Assembly: GCA_034509925.1 (NCBI GenBank)
Contig: CM067528.1
Coordinates: forward strand, 10,882,001-10,946,000
DNA length: 64,000 nucleotides
Source: Hirudinaria manillensis
Lineage: Eukaryota; Annelida; Clitellata; Hirudinida; Hirudinidae
Direction of reading: 5' to 3'
In this document: positions 24,481 through 37,117 of the stretch, piece by piece
Layout: every line of letters begins with the position of its first letter
Numbering within the stretch: position 1 is the stretch's first letter
Program-made: the position numbers and the translations under genes
Notes under the pieces: generated by a model
What the model was told of the DNA's origin: nothing
Database searches by the model: none
What the model saw: the letters and a program-made list of their open reading frames with translations, nothing else

Positions 24481-26049
24481 ATGATGACCAAGATTTTCTT
24501 CCTGTCTTTATTAATCGGTAATAATATGAAGATTAGAGCTTTTACAAACTTTAACTTGAATAATGAGGTACAGTATTTTGTACATGATCAATTTATAAAT
24601 TTTAGCTTCCATAAGAAGTGGGCATTGGGAGGAATGGATGGTGTACAGAAGAGAATGTGGAACGGTTGAAAGGAGATGCGTGGCTGACTCACCAAGGTAT
24701 GTGCAGATATTGAATGATTTTTTTCTACTTATTTGATCTAAGAAGGAGGCTTCCACATCCCTTATCCTTGCAAAAATATAAACCTCCGCAGAGTCAATGG
24801 GAATGGATAAAACACTACCCAGTATCGAATAAATATTTGATAGTATGATTTTTTGATTCACAGCGAAATTGGTCCAATTTGTACGAACAACGAACAGCAG
24901 TGCAATGATTTGAGTGGTTGGGCCTTACTGAATTTATAAATTTAAACAATTCAAAAGTAATTACCTAATATCTTCCAGTGACTTCAGTCCATGTCAGTTG
25001 GGAAGATGCTGTTGCAAAAATGAGCAAAACGATCAATCTGAAGATTGGAGAAGAAACTAAGAAAATTCCTGTGATGATTTCAGTGGATGGCACAAAATAT
25101 CTTGTGACTATTTAATTCTTTATCGATGAAAAAAAATTTAATTGAACAAACAGTCTAAAGTTAAATTAGAAAATAATATTTTTTTGCATTTAATCAAAAA
25201 CAATTATTTTTTAGATCTTCCAACGCAGATTAAATGGTGAGGTGGACTTTTATAAGAAATGGAATGATTACGTTGATGGTTTCGGAAATCCAGAAGGAGA
25301 TTATTGGATTGGTGAATTACAATTTATTTTTTACCGATAATTAATCAGCAAAATGATTGATCTGTTGTTTATAAATTAACCTTTCCTTCATATTCTGTAA
25401 ATGAAGTTGAAAATAAATTCATCTTTTTTCCTCTTGCAGGACTTAAGGCACTGAATATTTTGACTTCAAAAGATAAGTTTGCTATGACGGTGTTCCTTCA
25501 GAGCTTCGATAACACTCAAGTCTATGCTCGTTATGGCACATTCCAAATTGGTGGTCCTGAAACTAACTACACACTTAGCGTCGGCGGTTATAGTGGCACA
25601 GCAGGTTAAATTACAATTACATTCATTTGTAAACCATAATTTTTAAACTTTTTTAACTAAACATATTCAGTATTTTTATATTATCTTTATATGATATTTT
25701 AGCATTTTTCATTTTTGAAACTTTTTTATTTTAAAATTAGGTTTATATTATTGTTATTTATTTAATAACTAAACTGTATCTATATGATTGAATAGGCGAT
25801 GACATGACTCCGCAAAACGACATGATGTTTTCCACTCACGACCAGGATCATGACACTTCGGGTGAGAACTGTGCCGTCAAATACAGAGGGGCTTGGTGGT
25901 ATGCCGCCTGCCATCACAGCAACCTGAATGGATATTATTATCCGGCTCCAGGAATTCATAGTAATCAGGCAGACGGAGTTAATTGGTATCAATTCAAGGG
26001 CCATAAAGAATCATTGAAGATAGCAGTAATGACCTTGTCATTGAAATAA
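24481..26049 (+). CDS. F6: secreted FReD lectin-like protein, type A, 273 aa
   Basis: Exons 24481-24517, 24606-24696, 24864-24916, 24979-25103, 25215-25311, 25440-25604 and 25796-26049; all introns GT-AG and the frame is intact. Signal peptide MMTKIFFLSLLIAS, then [20 protein letters not shown]. Exon 3 reads EIGPICTNNEQQC. Exon 4 reads [20 protein letters not shown]. The FReD core has [19 protein letters not shown] and GGYSGTAG. The last exon has HDQDHDTSGENCAVKYRGAW, CHHSNLNG and a TLSLK end. The loop after the Trp pair and the segment GVNWYQFKGHKESLK differ from its neighbours, in the part of the FReD that forms the ligand pocket. The first sequon reads SFDNTQ, so NDT/NNT is kept as DNT. 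Confidence 0.92.
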
Positions 26050-26954
26050 AACTTACTGGAATCCAGAAGAGTTTCAGTCTCCTATTAGTTTTTTAAACTG
26101 GAGATAATACGCTATTAAAATAAATACTCTCTTTAGTTTGATTTAATAAAAGCAACCATTGATAGCTTGAAAATATTCAGGCGTTGTTAATGTTCGAAGC
26201 TATGATTATTTGGTTCTGGAAAATTTAAGCATAATTTCTAGCTGACAGCTAATTATTGCTATTGAATAAATAAATAAAGTTGCAATAGTTGATAATAATC
26301 TTGCAAATGCTTGAGATATTGAAAAATAATTACATATTAATTACAGCTTTGCAATAATTTCAAATAATTTTAAATTAATGTAATAAAAAAAAGACGACTG
26401 CTTAGAGTGATCTCTTTGTTTGTGAATAAGATTTTCTATTAGGATTAGTGGCTTATTGGACCTCCAACAAATTAAACCCTCTTCCACTCTTCTGTCATAC
26501 TTTTAAACATGATATAGTTAAATCTCGCTACTATGCCACTCTCGCTATTATGCCACTCTCGTTATTATGCCACTTTTTCTCAGTCCCGACAAAATTTAAT
26601 ACAAAATAAATTTACTATGCCACCCCCAACTCCCGGTACTCTGCCAACAGAGTCCTGACAATGTTTATCTAACCCACGAAGTTAAGGACATATTCCCAGT
26701 CGGTGAGTAATTAAGAGGCATTACCTTGTATTTTTAAGAATTGATCAGGTTAATACTTTCCCAGGACTTGTTGATGAGGGATGATGGGACATTGCAGAAT
26801 TTAATTGGTAGAATGGGCAAAGTTGACTAGGAATATAAACCGGAATGAGGGTGAATGTCGAGATTTTATATGAGAATTAAGAGTTGGAGTGAAAATTAGC
26901 AAATGTAAGCTCTGAAACGCAAGCGAACCAATTTTTACGCTGAAGGAGAAGAAG
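26050..26954. other. F6 3' flank with a 17-bp triplicate
   Basis: About 26050-26400 resembles the 3' flank of F5. A 17-bp unit is repeated three times at 26524-26574 (separate entry). No gene seen. Confidence 0.5.
26524..26574. repeat. Three 17-bp tandem repeats
   Basis: CTCGCTACTATGCCACT, CTCGCTATTATGCCACT and CTCGTTATTATGCCACT are consecutive. A partial fourth match, CTATGCCAC, follows at about 26612. The spacing resembles the terminal region of some pogo/mariner-like elements, but no transposase frame or second terminus is visible. Confidence 0.8.
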
Positions 26955-27897
26955 GAGATGCAAATGCCGGGTATTGGGAGGAATGGATAGTTTACCGAAA
27001 AGAATGCGGAACAGTGGGAAAGGGATGCGTGGCTGATTCTTCAAGGTTAGAATGGGAGTTGGAAAACAATACTTTTATATACGACTAATAACTTCATCAA
27101 AATCTCCAGCGAAACAAGTCCTACTTGCGAGATAAGCGGGCAGCTTTGCAGTGAACAAAGCCGTTGGGATTAAATATTTTTTAAAAAATAATTTCAACTT
27201 GCAAAAACACCTTTAAAAATTCCATGCCTAACACCCTCAACAACAGTCGTCTACTCTACTTGGGAAGAAGCAGTAACGAAAATATACGTATCAGGTGGAA
27301 ATTGAAAATTTGAAATGAATCCAAAAATGTTCCAAGTCTATCGATGGCACAAAATGTCTTGTAAGATTTAATTTTAAAAACATACCCGAAGCAATAATCC
27401 ACACTTTAAATATATAAATAAACAAGGTTTTGTTTTTAAATTTTTCATTTGACTTTTGATACTTTCTGCATGGATGTCCATAAGCTGGGGATTGGTCGTT
27501 GCCTTAGTACTTGCCGCAAGTTAATTGATAAGCCAAAAAAACATCCGCGTTACGATTTGTGTGTCGGTAATTAGCTTGTGAAAATTATCCCATGAAGAAA
27601 TAAATAATTTGTTGATAGATGGTCGCCGTGTAGAATGCCGTCGAAGAGCTGAGTTTTAATCAAAGCATCACCATTGCATCCGTTTTCGGGATCACGACTA
27701 CTTCGAATGACAACTATGCTGTCACATACAGGGGGGTCTGGTGGTATGCTGCCTGCCATAGCAGTAACCTGAATGGATATTACTATGAAGCCCCTGGAAG
27801 CCATAGCAAATTAGCAGATGGTGTTAATTGGAAACCTTTCATGGGTGACCATGTTCCCATAAAGAGAGCTACAATGGCTTTATTATCCTTGGAGTAA
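26955..27897 (+). pseudogene. F7: chimeric FReD relic (type-B exons 2-4 joined to a type-A exon 7)
   Basis: Exon 1 is missing. Exons 2 (about 26955-27045), 3 (27110-27162) and 4 (27247-27360) match F10 closely, but exon 4 carries TGA and a deletion. The type-B downstream flank follows (about 27370-27490), then the type-A upstream flank up to CATCCGTTTTC at about 27688, and the sequence then switches abruptly into the middle of exon 7 (GGATCACGAC...). That exon stays open through CHSSNLNG to a stop at 27895-27897. Exons 5-6 are gone. Unequal recombination within the array is the likely cause. Confidence 0.8.
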
Positions 27898-28698
27898 TAT
27901 CTTCTGCAATCCGGAAAAATTTCTCTCCTCCCCAGTTGTCTTGAGGATAAACGATTTTAATAACAAATATTCTCTTTAGTTCAAAGACATTCAGTGTTGT
28001 TTATAGTTAACATGATGAATTGTTCTGAGAAAGTTATGAATAATTTTATACTGACAATTGAATAAGTGAATAAAACTGATGCGCATGTATTCAGGCTTCG
28101 TAGTTTGCTAAAATGATAACGAATTGCATCGCAATACGTAAAACTTTATAATACTTTCAAACAACTTTAAAGAAATCAACAACATTCTGTTGTGTTTGTA
28201 TTGATAACTCTATTTACGATTAAAATTTTCTAATAGTAGTAACAGTTTAAAATGGCACTCGTATTAATTAACAAGAAATCAAATTTAATTCCGTTCTATT
28301 AAATTCTCAAAATTTGTGTTTGAAAGTAAATCATTGTGAATTGATGCGAATTTCAGTTGATCATTCGTTATCTTGCATCGTCATTAGGCAAACTGTTAAA
28401 TAATTAGTGCAATTACAAGGATCATGGTTTTAATGCTTCACTCTATCGAGGGTAATCATAATTTTTTCCGAATATTTTTAGAAGTAATTTCATAATTGTA
28501 TTGCATAATATTATGCGGCAATAAAGTAAATGCGCTTGAAACCATGACTTAAAGGTCATTGAGGATTATCATGACTTGATCCAATCTAAAATTCACAAAA
28601 CAACCATTGCCATTGCCACTAACTAAAGTATAAATAAATAAATAAATAAATAAACTTTAAATGTAAACCAGCAAGAATTTATTTCGTAAAGATTCCAG
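27898..28698. other. Type-A 3' flank followed by a piece of type-B intron 4
   Basis: About 27940-28460 is the common type-A 3' flank. About 28630-28697 matches the end of intron 4 and the first bases of exon 5 of type-B genes (F10, F12, F14). Confidence 0.5.
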
Positions 28699-28866
28699 AG
28701 CAGTGCTCTTTTTCAGAGGAGCCTGAAGGTATTCTGGTTGTCATGAATTTGAATGGAAATTACTACGACCAGTAATTATTAAGTCCGCGACTTCTCACCA
28801 ACTTTGCAGATGGAGTGAGTTTCGATCCATTCATGGGTCATCAATGAAGAGAGCAGTAATGGTTTG
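28699..28866 (+). pseudogene. F8: exon-7 fragment of F1 subtype
   Basis: A degenerate copy of the ligand-binding exon. Readable pieces are CAVLFQRSLKVFWLS-like, then NLNG, the DGVSFDPFMGH region and a MKRAVM-like end, with deletions and stops. It matches F1 better than any other copy, including 300 bases of 3' flank (against 6780-7030). Its left edge is fused to type-B exon 5 sequence. Confidence 0.7.
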
Positions 28867-29719
28867 CCTTGAAATCCTTGAAATCAGCTTTCTTCACTTT
28901 CAGACGAATTTATTTTATTCGGTAAAATTAGTGACAGCATCGATTATTAATTAATCTTTGCTTTCATTCTGTCCAAATCCATACGGGGCTATAAAGACAT
29001 TTCCAAGCGTAGTTTTTAGAGTCTAAAGTTACAATAATTATTGACCCTTTATCAGTATTTAAGAAAGATCATAAAACAACTTGGAAATTTGGTCCATTTG
29101 CATGTTTTGAGGCGAGACTGCATTTTGAGCCAAAGAGCAAGGAATCGTTTTCCAACATTTCTACCCTTTTCCAACTATATTTCCGGGTTCTATCAACTAC
29201 TTACTTGATTCTCGAATAAATAATCTTTTGCGGTTTTTGAGTTTTTCCAAATTAGGTTATTTGACTTGATCTTCGGGAAAAATAGAGAAATGATGGGTTC
29301 TGAATTATCAGTATTAGCGCTGTTAGATGGCTACGCTTAATTTGGAAACAAACTGAGATGAACTCGAATTTGGTGGTTTTACTAAAACTAATTTCCAATA
29401 CATTCCGCTTAAAATATCAGTTCGAAGTTTCTGTGAAATTGATGAGTTAATATTATCGATTTTTAACCAGCTGATTCAAGGATTATAATAAATATATTTA
29501 GTGGAGCACATTTTACAATTATATCTCTGGCATGGATTGCAGAGTGAGTGATCTCATGAATGAGGAGTCTTTATTTTTTTTTAATACATCTTGCACAAGT
29601 TTTAGCATTTTATATTTTATTTTTATTGGTTTTGAATGATCAAGGGTACCGTTTAGATTTGGAGAATTTTTAATTATTTTTAATCAATTATGTCTATGGA
29701 ATGGTTACGAGAAATAACT

Positions 29720-29783
<64 letters not shown>

Positions 29784-30174
29784 TCAATATCATGTATGAA
29801 TTTATTTGAAGATTTGAGTTTTAATCAATTTCAAAGCATCATCATTGCATCTGTTTTATCCTTCATTTCTGCAAAACAAAATCGCAAATAACAGCATACC
29901 ATCATCAATGCATTAATGTTATTGAACAATTTAAACAAAAATTGTTGTCGATTGATGGACGTCATTAAAATATGCCAAGAATAAAAAAGAAGGTTTTCGT
30001 GAAAAAAACTTGATATTTAATTAAACAAACCTCACAAGCACTTCATAATGTGACTTATGCTGAAGACATTGAAAAATTGCAACCATTAAACTGAACAGGC
30101 TGGCAAGAAATTGTTTAAATTCGCCGTTCACATTGCATCGGAGTACACACTTTTTACTTAGGAGTTCTCTAAAA
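28867..30174. other. F1-like 3' flank and type-A 5' flank before F9
   Basis: About 28870-29160 matches the F1 3' flank. About 29280-30174 matches 23750-24480 upstream of F6. It includes a (TA)n microsatellite at about 29719-29781. No gene seen. Confidence 0.55.
29719..29781. repeat. (TA)n microsatellite
   Basis: About 31 uninterrupted TA dinucleotides. They interrupt a block otherwise shared with the region upstream of F6, so the expansion is copy-specific. Confidence 0.95.
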
Positions 30175-31791
30175 ATGATGACCAAGATTTTCTTCCTGTC
30201 TTTATTCATCGGTAATACTATGAAGATTAGAGCTTTTACAAACTTTAACTTGAATAATAAGGTACAGTATTTTGTACATGATGAATTTATAAATTTTAGC
30301 TTCCATAAGAAGTGGGCATTGGGAGGAATGGATGGTGTACAGAAGAGAATGTGGAACGGTTGAAAAGAGATGCGTGGCTGACTTTCCAAAGTAGGTTCAA
30401 GTATTGAAGGTTTTGTATCCAGTCTTTGATGCAGGCATCTTAGGGTAGACGCTTTCACTACCTCAAAACTTTAATTTCACCATGTCAAGGGGACGACTAA
30501 AAGCACTGATCAATCCCAATGAGTGTTATTCAAAGTAATTTTTTTTATTAACAGCGAAATTGCTCCAATTTGTAAAGCCAGCGAACAACTTTGCAGTGAT
30601 TTGAGTGGTTGGACCTTTTTGAATTTATAATTTTAAACAATACAAAAGTAATTACCTTATATCTTTCCAGTGACTTCAGTCCATGTCAGTTGGGAAGATG
30701 CTGTTTCAAAAATGAGCAAAACGATTAATCTGAAGATTGGAGAAGAAACTAAGAAAGTTCCTGTGATGATTTCAATGGATGGCAAAATGTATCTTGTGAG
30801 GATTTAATACATCTTGATACAAAATAATTTAATTCAAAAAGTGTAACATTAAGTGATTTATTTGATGCTAAGGATCATTGATTGTACGTGATATTATGTA
30901 CTTTTCTTGCGTATAATGTTTGAACAAATAAATTCTGTTTTAGATCTTCCAACGTAGGTTAAATGGTGAGGTGGACTTTTACAGAAACTGGAATGATTAC
31001 GTTGATGGTTTCGGAAACCCTGAAGGAGATTACTGGATTGGTGAATTCATGTTGATTATTTATCGATAATTTATCAGAAATTTATTGCCTCTCACGATAC
31101 TTAGTTAATCTCTCCTTAATATCCTGTAAATGAAGTTGAAAATAAATTGATCATCTTTTTTCCTCTTGCAGGACTTAAGGCACTGAATATTTTGACTTCA
31201 ACCGATAAGTTTGCTATGACGGTGTTCCTTCAGAGCTTCAATAACACTCAAGTCTATGCTCATTATGGCACATTCCAAATTGGTGGTCCTGAAACTAACT
31301 ACAAACTTAATGTCGGCGGTTATAGTGGCACAGCAGGTTAAATTACAAATAAATTAATTTAGAAAATATATTTTCTATAGCTGTTCAATGAATCATGATT
31401 AGTATATCCATTTTTTAAATGTCTTATTTTATGTATTTCAAATAATTAAACAGTTTCTAAACCCTATTTGCCATAATATTTTTTCTTTTTCAATAATGAG
31501 AAGGAAACAAATCCGAACATCTTATTCGATTGATTAGGTGATGCAATGACTGCGCAAAACAACATGATGTTCTCCACTCGAGACAAGGACCACGATACTA
31601 ATTCTGGAAACTGTGCAGTTTTGTTCAGAGGGGCATGGTGGTATGCTTCCTGCCACCAGAGCAATCTCAATGGAAATTATTACCAGGCCCCTGGAAACCA
31701 CAGCAATTATGCTGATGGAATTAATTGGCTGCCATTCTTGGGCTACTACGTTTCCATGAAGAGATCGATAATGGCTTTGTCCTTGAAATAA
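30175..31791 (+). CDS. F9: secreted FReD lectin-like protein, type A, 273 aa
   Basis: Exons 30175-30211, 30300-30390, 30555-30607, 30671-30795, 30944-31040, 31172-31336 and 31538-31791; intact. Signal peptide [14 protein letters not shown], then IRSGHWEEW. Exon 3 reads EIAPICKASEQLC. Exons 4-6 are almost identical in protein to F6, F13 and F15. The last exon differs most: [48 protein letters not shown] and an ALSLK end. In the usual Ca2+-site position DQDHD is changed to DKDHD. Sequons NNT and NHS are kept. Confidence 0.92.
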
Positions 31792-33258
31792 ATCCACTTG
31801 ATGGAGTTTCAGTCTCCTATTATGGATAATAATTTCATGAAATTATGGATGATTCTATTGATAAATAAAAATTTTCTTTAGTGTGAATGAATAAAGCCAA
31901 TTATTGATAGCTTGAAGAAATTCAGGCGTTGGTGTTGTTAATGGTGGTTAGCGGTGGTTATTTGGCTTTGGGAAATTTACGAATAATTTCTAGCTGACAG
32001 CTAAGTATTGCTATTGAATAAGTAATTAATGTTTTTCTGTTGGCAATAAGGTTGCGAGAGTTTGATGGAGTGACAAATTTATTTGACCAAGATAATCTTA
32101 TTTACAAAATCATTACAATTAAACAGAACATTGTTTAAGTAATATTCCAAACCTTATCCTAAGAGCTTCCACATATCGATATTAATGATCATAATTTTTA
32201 CTTACTATTACTTAGAAATAATTTATCAATGTTAAATTGTTATTATTAATTATTAATGTAACATCATTTAAATAAAAATGCGTTTAAAAGACTCCCTGCT
32301 TTGAATTAACAATTCAAGGTTTGTTCACCTTATTCATTCAGCTGTTTTAAATATTATTGAGTGCATTTACAATGAACAGCCTCTTAGAACACCAGCAGCA
32401 TTTACATGAGCACTCAAAAATCCAAGTCAAATGGTTGAAGAACTTCTTAACTCATTTTATTACGATAATTTATGACGATATTTATACAACCAATTCGTAC
32501 TGATCGATAAATAATTTATTTAAGTTTTATGAAAGGTAAATAGATTTGATTTCTATAAAAATTACAATTATATAAATTAATATATATAATGGTTATAATA
32601 AAAATAATAACAGTCATTATTATATGTAATATTATTAAATATATTATTATAATTTTTTAAATTAAAATTATAAAGTAATATTACAATACATATATTATTA
32701 TAAAATGTATTATTTTAATATCCGATAAAATTTTTATAATGGCATAATATTTACATATTTATGAACCCAAACCGAATTATATTAATAGTTAATAGTTAAT
32801 AGTTAAATATTTAATTTATTATATATTATTTATTCCGATCAGGTATAAAATAATTGCATATGGACTACAATTACAATAAACGCAATTGATTGACGAGTCC
32901 CTCCCGACACGCTTGAATGATCATCAATTGAAATTCTTTGAACTTCTCAGTTTGTCAACTACTGACTCTTGTGACTGAATTTTCTATATAATAATGTAAT
33001 AAATAATTTTTTTTTGCGGCGTCTTAGCTAGCTAGATTATCTGATTTAGTCAGCAGGAATCTTTAACAATTAACTTTGATACAAAGAATCCGTTGTAGTA
33101 CGTGATAATATTTGCTAAAAATATTATATAAAAATTAAATCTAATCAGAGAAGCGTACTTCCTTGTAAGATGCGGAATTTTGTTTGTGTAATCTCTGTCT
33201 TGCTCAGTAGAAAAATATATAAAGATCGATGATCACACTGAATTTCTACGAAATTTGA
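31792..33258. other. F9 3' flank and spacer before F10
   Basis: About 31800-32020 resembles other type-A 3' flanks, but the conserved GATCATTCGTTATCTTGC patch is not seen here. About 32570-32850 is extremely AT-rich. No gene seen. Confidence 0.5.
33216..33224 (+). promoter_or_regulatory. TATA box of F10
   Basis: TATATAAAG lies 43 bases upstream of the F10 start codon at 33259. Spacing allows a short 5' UTR. F10 has its own upstream sequence, unlike the type-A promoter block. Confidence 0.5.
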
Positions 33259-34730
33259 ATGATGTTTATTAAGATTATTTCTTTATTGGCAGTCATCGGT
33301 ATGAGTAGTGATACGATTAATAATAAAATTAATTCATTAAACATATTTGAAATGCAAATAAATTAGTCAGGATTTTTAATTCGTTTATAGTATTAAATTG
33401 TAGTTTAAATTTACTTCTGCTTTCCATAGCTTCTGCAAGTGCTGGGCATTGGGAGGAATGGATAGTTTACCGAAAAGAATGCGGAATAGTGGAAAAGAGA
33501 TGCGTGGCTGATTCTTCAAGGTTAGAGTGGGAGAAGGAAAACAAAACCTTTCTGTACGACTAATAACTTCATCAAAATCTCCAGCGAAACAACTCCTACT
33601 TGCGAGATAAGCGGGCAGCTTTGCAGTGAACAAAGCCGTTGGGATTAAATATTTCTTTTTAATAATTTCAACATACAAAACACTTTTATATATTCCATGC
33701 CTAGCACCCCCAACAACAGTCGTCTACTCTACTTGGGAAGAAGCAGTTACGAAAATATACGGATCAGTTTTTTTGAAAATGGGATATGAATCCAAAAATG
33801 TTCCAATCATGATATCTACCGATGGCACAAAATATCTTGTAAGATTTAATTTTAAACATATACCGCAAGCAATAATCTACACTTTAAATATATAAATAAA
33901 TTTTAAATGAAAAATTGCAAGAATTCAGTGTCATTTATTTCGTAGATATTCCAACGCAGACTCAATGGCAATGTAGACTTTTATAGGAAATGGAATGATT
34001 ACGTTAATGGATTTGGGGATGCAGAAGGAGAATTTTGGATAGGTGATTAATAAATCATTAAAATTTAAACTCGATCTATTTTAATTATTTATTATTTATA
34101 ATTCCGCAGGACTTCGAGCATTAAACATCTTAACTTCAACTGGGATATTCGATATGACTGTATTTTTGGAGACTTTCAACGGTACTCAAGCATTTGCTCG
34201 ATATGGCATCTTTGTAGTTGGTGGTCCTGAAAGCAACTACAAACTGAATGTTGGAGGATATAGTGGCACAGCAGGTAAAATTATAAATAATAACAGTAAA
34301 AGTATATAAATAAAAAACAAAATAATGTTAATTTTTTTCAAACATTTTTGAATTTATTTGCTATTTTTTTAAAGTATACAAATGGTTTTAATATTAAGCT
34401 ATGCTAATTATAAATTTATTAATAAAATTGAAATAGTTAATAATAAGAATACATTATTAGCATTTCCTATTGGCAGGCGATGCAATGAATTACCAACAAA
34501 ACATGATGTTTACCACTCAAGATCAGGATCATGATACTTGGAGCGGCAATTGTGCAGATAAATTCAGAGGAGCCTGGTGGTATGCCGATTGTCACAGTTG
34601 TAACCTGAACGGACACTATTATCCCGCTCCAGGAAACCATAGCAACTATGCAGACGGCGTGGTCTGGTTTCAATTCACTGGCCATCACGAATCAATGAAA
34701 ATAGCCGTAATGGCCTTGTCGTTGAAATAA
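33259..34730 (+). CDS. F10: secreted FReD lectin-like protein, type B, 272 aa
   Basis: Exons 33259-33298, 33430-33520, 33585-33637, 33720-33838, 33946-34042, 34110-34274 and 34477-34730; intact. Signal peptide [18 protein letters not shown], then [20 protein letters not shown]. Exon 3 reads [13 protein letters not shown]. Exon 4 reads [20 protein letters not shown]. The FReD has [32 protein letters not shown], then [20 protein letters not shown] with an additional Cys as in F4, and [15 protein letters not shown]. Sequons NGT and NHS. It is the only complete type-B gene; relics of the same gene stand at the same place in the other repeat units (F7, F12, F14 and 23.3 kb). Confidence 0.92.
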
Positions 34731-35462
34731 CATTTGTTCGAATAGAGATGCCATCTTAGCTTTTGAGATTTATGGACAAGTTTTGTTTTCTTCATTGTTT
34801 TCATTTTGTATTTCTATCAATCGCCTCATATGTAGGTTCGTTCAATCACCGGTTTGGTTAATGACTTTTATTTCAATATCTACATTGTTTATTCGAGTTT
34901 GAATCGAGGTTTTGTTTTTAAATTTTTCATTTGACATTTGCCACGTTCTGCATCTGCATACACCAGGGATTGGTTGTTGTCTTGGTACGTGATATACGTT
35001 AATAATAACTCCGTGTTATGAGCTGTGTGTCGTTAATTAATTTGTGGAAATTATCGCAGCAAGAAAAAATAATTTGTTACTAGATGGTCGCGGTGTCGAA
35101 AAGCTTAGCTTTAATCAAAGCATCGCCATTGAAGCCGTTTGTTCCTTTTTTTTGCAAAATCAAATTGTAAAATCAACAAAATAGCGTCAAGGCCTTAAAG
35201 TTATTGAACAATTTAAACACGAATTGTCGTCGATTGAAAGAATTCATTAAATCATACCAAAGCGTATAAATAAATGTGTTCATCCAAACTTCATCAAACA
35301 CAATATTTAATTTAAAAAATCTCACAAGAACTTCCTTATGTGAGTTTCGCTGACGATGGTGAGAAATAACATCCATTAAACTGAGGCACGTGACGAGTAA
35401 TTATTTAAATTGGCCGTTCGCATTGCATCGGAGTACGTACTTCTACGAGGAGTTCTCTAAAG
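34731..35462. other. Type-B 3' flank and type-A promoter block
   Basis: Shared closely with the sequence after F14 (42950-43708) and less closely after F12 and F7. The end carries the type-A 5' block. No gene seen. Confidence 0.55.
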
Positions 35463-37117
35463 ATGATGATCAGGATCTTCTTTCTGTCTTTATTCATTGG
35501 TAAGAATATCAAATTTAGAGCAGTTTTTAATATTTTACATGCAAATTTAGTACAATATTCTATATACTTATATAATTCTAGCATCCGCAAAAAGCGGGCA
35601 TTGGGAGGAATGGATGGTATACAGAAGAGAATGTGGAACGCTTGAAAAGAGATGCGTGGCTGACTCTCCAAAGTGGGTTTAAATATTGAAGTCTTAGTAT
35701 CCAGTGTTTGATGCAGGCATCTTAGGGTAGAAGCTTTCACTATCCCAAAATTTTAACTCCTAAAGTCAAGGAGATGAATAAAATCACCTATCAATACCAA
35801 TGAATGTTATTGAAAGTAATTTTTTATACACAGCGAAATAGCTCCGATTTGTAAAACCAGCAAAGAACTTTGCAGTAATTTTAGTGGTTGGGCCTTACTG
35901 AATTTATAATTTTAAACAATACAAAAGTAATTACCTAATATATTCGAGTGACTTCAGTCCATGTCAGTTGGGAAGATGCTGTTTCAAAAATGAGCAAAAC
36001 GATTAATCTGAAGATTGGAGGAGAAACTAAGAAAGTTCCTGTGATGATTTCAATGGATGGCAAAATGTATCTTGTGAGGATTTAATACATCTTGATACAA
36101 AATAATGAAATTCAAAAAGTGTAACATTAAATCAATTATTTGATGCAAAGGATCAGTGATAGTACGTGATATTATCTGCTTTTCTTGCGTTTAATATTTG
36201 AACAAATAAATTCTGTTTTAGATCTTCCAACGTAGGTTAAATGGTGAGGTAGACTTTTATAGAAACTGGAATGATTACGTTGATGGTTTCGGAAACCCTG
36301 AAGGAGATTACTGGATTGGTGAATTCATGTTGATTTTTTATCGATAATTATAAATAAATTGACTGCCTCTCAAGTTTCTAAATTAACCTGTCCTTTATAT
36401 TCTGTAAATGAAGTCGAAATTGTATCTTTTTATTGTTTTTGTTGCAGGACTTAAGGCACTGAATATTTTGACTTTAAAGGATAAGTTTGCTATGACGGTG
36501 TTCCTTCAGAGCTTCAATAACACTCAAGTCTATGCTACTTATGGCACATTCAAAATTGGTGGTCCTGAAACTAAATACAAACTTAAAGTCGATGGTTATA
36601 GCGGCACAGCAGGTTATATTACAAATAAATTAATTTAGAAAATATAATTTGTTTTAAATATTCACTAATGATAATTATATTTATTTTTTCTTTATATATT
36701 TTTGGTATTTTTATTTTGAAGATTACCGAAACATCGTCTCTATTTAACGTTTTTTCTGTTTCAAAATAAGATGAAAAAATCAATACAAAACACCATTGTT
36801 TTATTATTTAGGTATTAATTATTTAATTATTGTTTACTAAATAAATCATAATTGATTGAATAGGTGATGGAATGACACCTCATAACGGCATGATGTTTTC
36901 CACTCATGACCAAGATAATGACAAAGCGAATGGCAGCTGTGCTGTCACATACAGAGGTGCCTGGTGGTATAATGCCTGCCATCATAGCAACCTGAATGGA
37001 TATTACTACGAGGCCCCTGGAAACCATAGCAATTATGGAGATGGAGTTAATTGGCATGTGTTCATGGGTTCAAATATCTCCATGAAGAGAGCTACAATGG
37101 CTTTGACCTTGAAGTAA
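35463..37117 (+). CDS. F11: secreted FReD lectin-like protein, type A, 273 aa
   Basis: Exons 35463-35499, 35582-35672, 35834-35886, 35949-36073, 36222-36318, 36448-36612 and 36864-37117; intact. The acceptor before exon 4 is GAG rather than CAG. Signal peptide [14 protein letters not shown], then AKSGHWEEW. Exons 1-3 are nearly identical to F15 at the DNA level, introns included. The last exon reads [32 protein letters not shown] and GVNWHVFMGSNISMK, ending ALTLK. The Ca2+-site stretch is DQDND, and the Asn before the pocket Cys is changed to Ser (SCAV), both shared with F15. Confidence 0.92.

Noticed and set aside
30021-30458. Minus-strand frames opposite exon 2 of type-A genes (also 35405-35740, 43645-43986)
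   Set aside because: They run across introns and promoter of the + strand genes and are antisense shadows repeated by the duplication.
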